In this document: piece by piece, positions 8,352 through 10,660 of the stretch | How the letters are laid out: every line of letters starts with the position of its first letter | How positions within the stretch are numbered: position 1 is the first letter of the stretch | Source of the DNA: Alphaproteobacteria bacterium | Lineage (GTDB): Bacteria > Pseudomonadota > Alphaproteobacteria > Rickettsiales > RI-342 | Direction of reading: 5' to 3' | Assembly: GCA_020851915.1 (NCBI GenBank) | Contig: JADZBT010000190.1 | Coordinates: forward strand, 1 to 10,660 | Length of the DNA stretch: 10,660 bases | Made by a program: the position numbers and the translations under genes | Notes under the pieces: model-generated | Told to the model about the DNA's origin: nothing | Databases searched by the model: none | The model's input: only the letters and a program-made list of their open reading frames with translations

Positions 8352-9030
8352 GATACTTGGCCTGCTGCTGGCCTATCCACGGCAGGAGTTGTTCGATGCG
8401 GGAGAGGAATGCCTCGCGGTAGTGCGCGAGGAGGGCCTGCTTCCGGCTAAAACGCTGAAATCTCTGGAGGTGTTCCTCAAGGGTCAGCAATCCGCCGACC
8501 TGATGGAGCTTCAGGAGGATTATGTCGAAACCTTCGACCGTGGCCGCGCGCATTGCCTGCATCTCTTCGAGCATGTGCACGGCGAGTCGCGTGATCGCGG
8601 GCAGGCGATGGTCGATCTCGCGGAAACCTATGCGGGCAAGGGGTTGTACGTCAGCGGTAATGAGCTGCCGGATTACCTGCCGCTGTTCCTGGAATATCTC
8701 TCGTTGTGCCCGATAGAAGAGGCATCCGGCTTGCTGGGAGATGCCGTGGACATCATCGCCGCCATCGGTGCAAAGCTGAAGAAACGGCAATCGCCCTATG
8801 CGGCGGTATTCGAAGCGATAGAGGTATTGTCGGCGGTCAAGCCGGATAAAGCACGGGTGAAAGAGGCCCTTGCCAAGGTCCCGAAGAATCCCGAGACCCT
8901 CGAGGAGCTGGACGAAGAGTGGAAAGAGGCGGAAGCCTTCAGCGGCGATCCGCTGGCGGATTGCAATAGCTGCAACGCATTTCCCAATAGCACGAACGCA
9001 TTACAGAAAATGGTCGGAGGCGCACAATGA
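8338..9030 (+). CDS. narJ: Nitrate reductase molybdenum cofactor assembly chaperone NarJ
   Basis: Cytoplasmic chaperone of the TorD/NarJ (DMSO reductase chaperone) family. It binds apo-NarG, aids insertion of the Mo cofactor and controls docking of NarGH to NarI; it is not part of the final enzyme. The 230-residue all-helical protein starts MQTFKILGLLLAYPR, aligned with the start of E. coli NarJ, and carries the family block HVHGESRDRGQAM at residues 79-91 followed by ELPDYLPLFLEYL (109-121). I chose the ATG at 8338 over the GTG at 8323 because it has a ribosome binding site at good spacing and gives the usual N-terminus. It overlaps narH by 14 nt and narI by 4 nt (ATGA). The tail contains a C-N-S-C pair (C209, C212), which I do not recall as a family feature. 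Otherwise it is a typical NarJ. Confidence 0.97.
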   Translation: MQTFKILGLLLAYPRQELFDAGEECLAVVREEGLLPAKTLKSLEVFLKGQQSADLMELQEDYVETFDRGRAHCLHLFEHVHGESRDRGQAMVDLAETYAGKGLYVSGNELPDYLPLFLEYLSLCPIEEASGLLGDAVDIIAAIGAKLKKRQSPYAAVFEAIEVLSAVKPDKARVKEALAKVPKNPETLEELDEEWKEAEAFSGDPLADCNSCNAFPNSTNALQKMVGGAQ

Positions 9031-9722
9031 GCGTAGATTACATCCATCAGTTCTTCTTTGGCTATTACCCTTATATCTGCCTCGCGGTGTTCTTCCTTGG
9101 CAGCGCGCTGCGCTACGACCGCGACCAGTACAGCTGGAAGGCCGATTCCAGCCAGCTGCTCCGCAAGAAGGGCATGCGGATCGGTAATAACCTGTTCCAT
9201 CTGGGCATCCTGCTGCTGTTCTTCGGGCATCTGGTAGGGCTGCTGACGCCGCACTGGGTCTATGCCCCCTTCATGGATGCGGGAACCAAGCAGATGATGG
9301 CGATGACGGCGGGCGGCATCTTCGGCACGCTGTGCTTCATCGGCATGACCATGCTGCTCAGCCGTCGCCTGTTCGATGCACGCATTCGCGCCACCAGCAA
9401 GCCGTCGGACACCTTCATCCTGCTGCTGCTCTATGTGCAGCTTATTCTGGGGCTGGTGACCATCCCGTTCTCGGCGCAGCATCTGGACGGAAGCTCGATG
9501 ATCGCGCTGGCCGAATGGGCGCAGCATATCGTCACGTTCCGTACCGGCGCGGCGGAGTTCATCGTTGGCGAAGCGCCGGTATTCAAGCTGCATCTGGTGC
9601 TGGGCATGACGGTGTTCCTCGTGTTCCCCTTCACCCGTCTGGTGCATGTGTGGAGCGGGTTCGCCGCGCCGCTCAAATATCTTACCCGTTCGGGATACCA
9701 GATCGTACGCAAGAGGGCCTGA
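9027..9722 (+). CDS. narI: Respiratory nitrate reductase gamma subunit NarI (cytochrome b)
   Basis: Membrane anchor and quinol dehydrogenase of the complex. It oxidises quinol near the periplasmic side and passes electrons through two b haems to NarH, contributing to proton-motive force. The 231 residues form about five membrane helices. The four haem-ligating histidines of E. coli NarI (56, 66, 187, 205) appear at H58, H68, H189 and H207, a constant shift of two. The segment RKKGMRIGNNLFHLGILLLFFGH holds the first pair and the C-terminal helices FKLHLVLGM and FTRLVHVWS hold the second. The start overlaps the narJ stop in ATGA and has GGAGG at 9016-9020, six bases upstream. All expected catalytic features are present. 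Given the linked ubiT, ubiquinol is a likely donor, though menaquinol use cannot be excluded from sequence. Confidence 0.98.
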   Translation: MSVDYIHQFFFGYYPYICLAVFFLGSALRYDRDQYSWKADSSQLLRKKGMRIGNNLFHLGILLLFFGHLVGLLTPHWVYAPFMDAGTKQMMAMTAGGIFGTLCFIGMTMLLSRRLFDARIRATSKPSDTFILLLLYVQLILGLVTIPFSAQHLDGSSMIALAEWAQHIVTFRTGAAEFIVGEAPVFKLHLVLGMTVFLVFPFTRLVHVWSGFAAPLKYLTRSGYQIVRKRA

Positions 9723-9725
9723 CCT

Positions 9726-10187
9726 ATGCCAATATTCGTCAATGACGTAGAGATCACCGACGACGCGGTGCATCGCGAGATGCAGTACCACCCGGCCTCC
9801 CATGTAGAGGAGGCGCAGCACAAGGCCGCGCAGGCGCTGGTGGTGCAGGAGCTGCTGCGTCAGGCGGCGAGGAAGGCCGGGCTGTTACAGGACGATACGC
9901 CTACGGCGGAAGATACCGCCATCGACCTGCTGCTCCAGCAGGAGATCTCATTGCCGGATGCCGATAGCGAGAGCTGCCACCGCTACTACATGCAGAACCA
10001 GGTGCGCTTCACCGACAAGAAGACGGGGGAGATACTGCCGTTCTCGCTGGTGGAATCGCGGATCTGCGATTATATGCGGGCGCGTTCCCTGCGTACCGGC
10101 ATCAGCCAGTATATCCGGGTGCTGGCGGGGCAGGCGCGCATCGCCGGATTCGACATGGAAGCGGCCGACAGCCCTCTCGTCCAGTAG
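9726..10187 (+). CDS. Nar-operon PPIase (NifM/SurA-like) relative lacking the parvulin domain
   Basis: A soluble 153-residue protein resembling, at both ends, the PpiC/NifM-type peptidyl-prolyl isomerases often encoded just after narI (for example in Pseudomonas). Residues 1-95 resemble their N-terminal helical part: MPIFVNDVEI, E-M-Q-Y-H-P at 18-23, the helix KAAQALVVQELLRQAARKAGL, AIDLLLQQEI at 65-74, and C84-H-R-Y-Y-M-Q-N-Q-V-R-F. Residues about 103-144 resemble the segment that normally follows the catalytic domain: ILPFSLVESRICDYMRAR and the end YIRVLAGQARIAGFDM. The roughly 100-residue rotamase domain expected between them is absent, and the junction is about residues 96-104 (T-D-K-K-T-G-E). 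The frame is intact, the start is three bases after the narI stop with AAGAGGG at 9711-9717, and it ends 12 bases before ubiT, so it looks like a functioning operon member, not debris. No signal peptide or membrane helix is visible. Isomerase activity is unlikely; a holdase or assembly role for nitrate reductase is my inference. Family resemblance is judged from memory, not from an alignment. Confidence 0.72.
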   Translation: MPIFVNDVEITDDAVHREMQYHPASHVEEAQHKAAQALVVQELLRQAARKAGLLQDDTPTAEDTAIDLLLQQEISLPDADSESCHRYYMQNQVRFTDKKTGEILPFSLVESRICDYMRARSLRTGISQYIRVLAGQARIAGFDMEAADSPLVQ

Positions 10188-10193
10188 GGGGAG
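10187..10193 (+). promoter_or_regulatory. Ribosome binding site of ubiT
   Basis: GGGGGAG starting in the stop codon of the preceding gene, six bases before the GTG at 10200. This strong site with good spacing is the main reason for accepting a GTG start. It also suggests that ubiT translation follows on from the upstream gene. Confidence 0.6.
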
Positions 10194-10199
10194 CACCGC

Positions 10200-10660
10200 G
10201 TGAGCGCCTCGTTTGTCCTTCCCGCATTCTCTCCGGCGCTGTTGCTTCGGCCGTTGCTGCGTCCTGTGCCTCTGCCGCTGTTTCGCCGGACGGCGAACCT
10301 GTTGCTGCGCCGGATGCACCGGCAGCATCCGGGCGTGGCGGCACGCCTTGTGTCCATCGCCGGGACATCGTTCCTGATCTCCGCCGCCGAGATGCCCTAT
10401 GCCGTCCGGCTGGAGGTCGCTCCCGACGGGCGGCTGTGCATTCCGTCCCATGATATATCGCCGGAGGCGGATGTGCGCGTGTACGGCACGGTCGACGGCC
10501 TGTTTGGCATGCTGGAAGGCGAGCGCGACGGTGACGCCCTATTTTTCTCCCGCGAATTGAAGGTCGAGGGCGATACCGAGGCGCTGCTTACCCTGCGTAA
10601 CGCGCTGGACAGCGAGGCGCTGCATCTGGCGGAATTACTGGTTCCCGCGCCGCTGTTGCC
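10200..10660 (+). CDS. ubiT: UbiT: SCP2-domain protein of O2-independent ubiquinone biosynthesis, 3' partial
   Basis: UbiT is a small lipid-binding protein of the SCP2 (sterol carrier protein 2) fold. With the U32-type proteins UbiU and UbiV it is needed to make ubiquinone without oxygen; it is thought to hold ubiquinone intermediates. I read 153 codons from a GTG at 10200 and the frame stays open to the window end, so probably only some 10-30 residues are missing. The N-terminal 40 residues are proline/leucine/arginine-rich (LLLRPLLRPVPLPLFRR), like the amphipathic start of UbiT proteins. The central part is an SCP2 strand pattern (A67-V-R-L-E-V ... C80-I-P). The most telling piece is DALFFSRELKVEGDTEALL at 112-130, equivalent to E. 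coli UbiT DTLFFQRRLVIEGDTELGL. It follows the upstream gene by 12 nt and so belongs to the nar operon, which would tie anaerobic quinone supply to nitrate respiration. A general SCP2 protein is the alternative, but the FFxRxLxxEGDTE block favours UbiT. Confidence 0.87.
   Translation, partial: MSASFVLPAFSPALLLRPLLRPVPLPLFRRTANLLLRRMHRQHPGVAARLVSIAGTSFLISAAEMPYAVRLEVAPDGRLCIPSHDISPEADVRVYGTVDGLFGMLEGERDGDALFFSRELKVEGDTEALLTLRNALDSEALHLAELLVPAPLL

Larger units (their letters stand above)
1..10660 (+). other. Predicted single operon narK1-narK2-narGHJI-PPIase-like-ubiT
   Basis: All eight genes run the same way. Junctions are: 37 nt (narK1/narK2), 29 nt (narK2/narG), 1-nt overlap (narG/narH), 14-nt overlap (narH/narJ), 4-nt overlap (narJ/narI), 3 nt (narI/PPIase-like), 12 nt (PPIase-like/ubiT). 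No hairpin-plus-T-run terminator or internal promoter is apparent in any gap. The operon extends beyond both window edges. Control by FNR-type and nitrate-responsive regulators is usual for such operons, but their sites are not in the window. Confidence 0.8.

Noticed and set aside
8796..9821. 341-codon open frame on the minus strand opposite narJ/narI
   Set aside because: It covers three well-supported sense genes and shows no domain.
1..10660. A wholly new defence, mobile or secondary-metabolite system
   Set aside because: Every gene fits a nitrate respiration operon, with no integrase, transposase, nuclease, toxin or repeat array, and base composition looks even throughout.

Overview
The window is one uninterrupted, same-strand gene cluster for anaerobic nitrate respiration. 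The order is narK1 (5' end cut off by the window), narK2, narG, narH, narJ, narI, a small protein related to the nar-linked parvulin/NifM-type peptidyl-prolyl isomerases, and ubiT (3' end cut off). All eight genes lie on the + strand. Gaps are 37 nt or less and several neighbours overlap, so a single transcript is likely. No stretch over 300 bases lacks a gene, and I see no RNA gene, insertion sequence, CRISPR array, origin or terminator. The operon promoter must lie upstream of the window.

The organism is most likely a Gram-negative member of the Pseudomonadota. NarG, NarH, NarJ and NarI are all of the Escherichia coli NarGHI type, with the catalytic face turned to the cytoplasm. The order narK1-narK2-narGHJI followed by a PPIase-like gene is the one known from Pseudomonas, and UbiT is a proteobacterial anaerobic-ubiquinone protein. 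The base composition is GC-rich (roughly 60 % by eye). An alphaproteobacterium is plausible, but the sequence alone does not settle the class.

Layout: positions 1-2992 hold two nitrate/nitrite porters of the MFS NNP family. NarK1 (probable nitrate/proton symporter) has a long charged C-terminal tail. NarK2 (probable nitrate/nitrite antiporter) has an extra hydrophobic segment in its middle. Positions 3022-9722 hold the membrane-bound nitrate reductase: NarG (Mo-bisMGD catalytic subunit), NarH (four Fe-S clusters), NarJ (dedicated assembly chaperone) and NarI (cytochrome b, quinol oxidation). All expected cofactor ligands can be read. Positions 9726-10187 hold a 153-residue protein that resembles the N- and C-terminal parts of nar-linked parvulin-type isomerases with the catalytic rotamase domain missing. 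Positions 10200-10660 hold most of ubiT, an SCP2-domain protein of oxygen-independent ubiquinone biosynthesis.

How they fit together: NarK1 and NarK2 bring nitrate in and export nitrite. NarI oxidises quinol and passes electrons through NarH to NarG, which reduces nitrate. NarJ, and perhaps the truncated PPIase-like protein, assist assembly. UbiT would help supply ubiquinone when no oxygen is available for the normal hydroxylases. The system is known in its main parts. The unusual points are the PPIase relative without its catalytic domain, ubiT placed in the nar operon, and the extra segments in both transporters.
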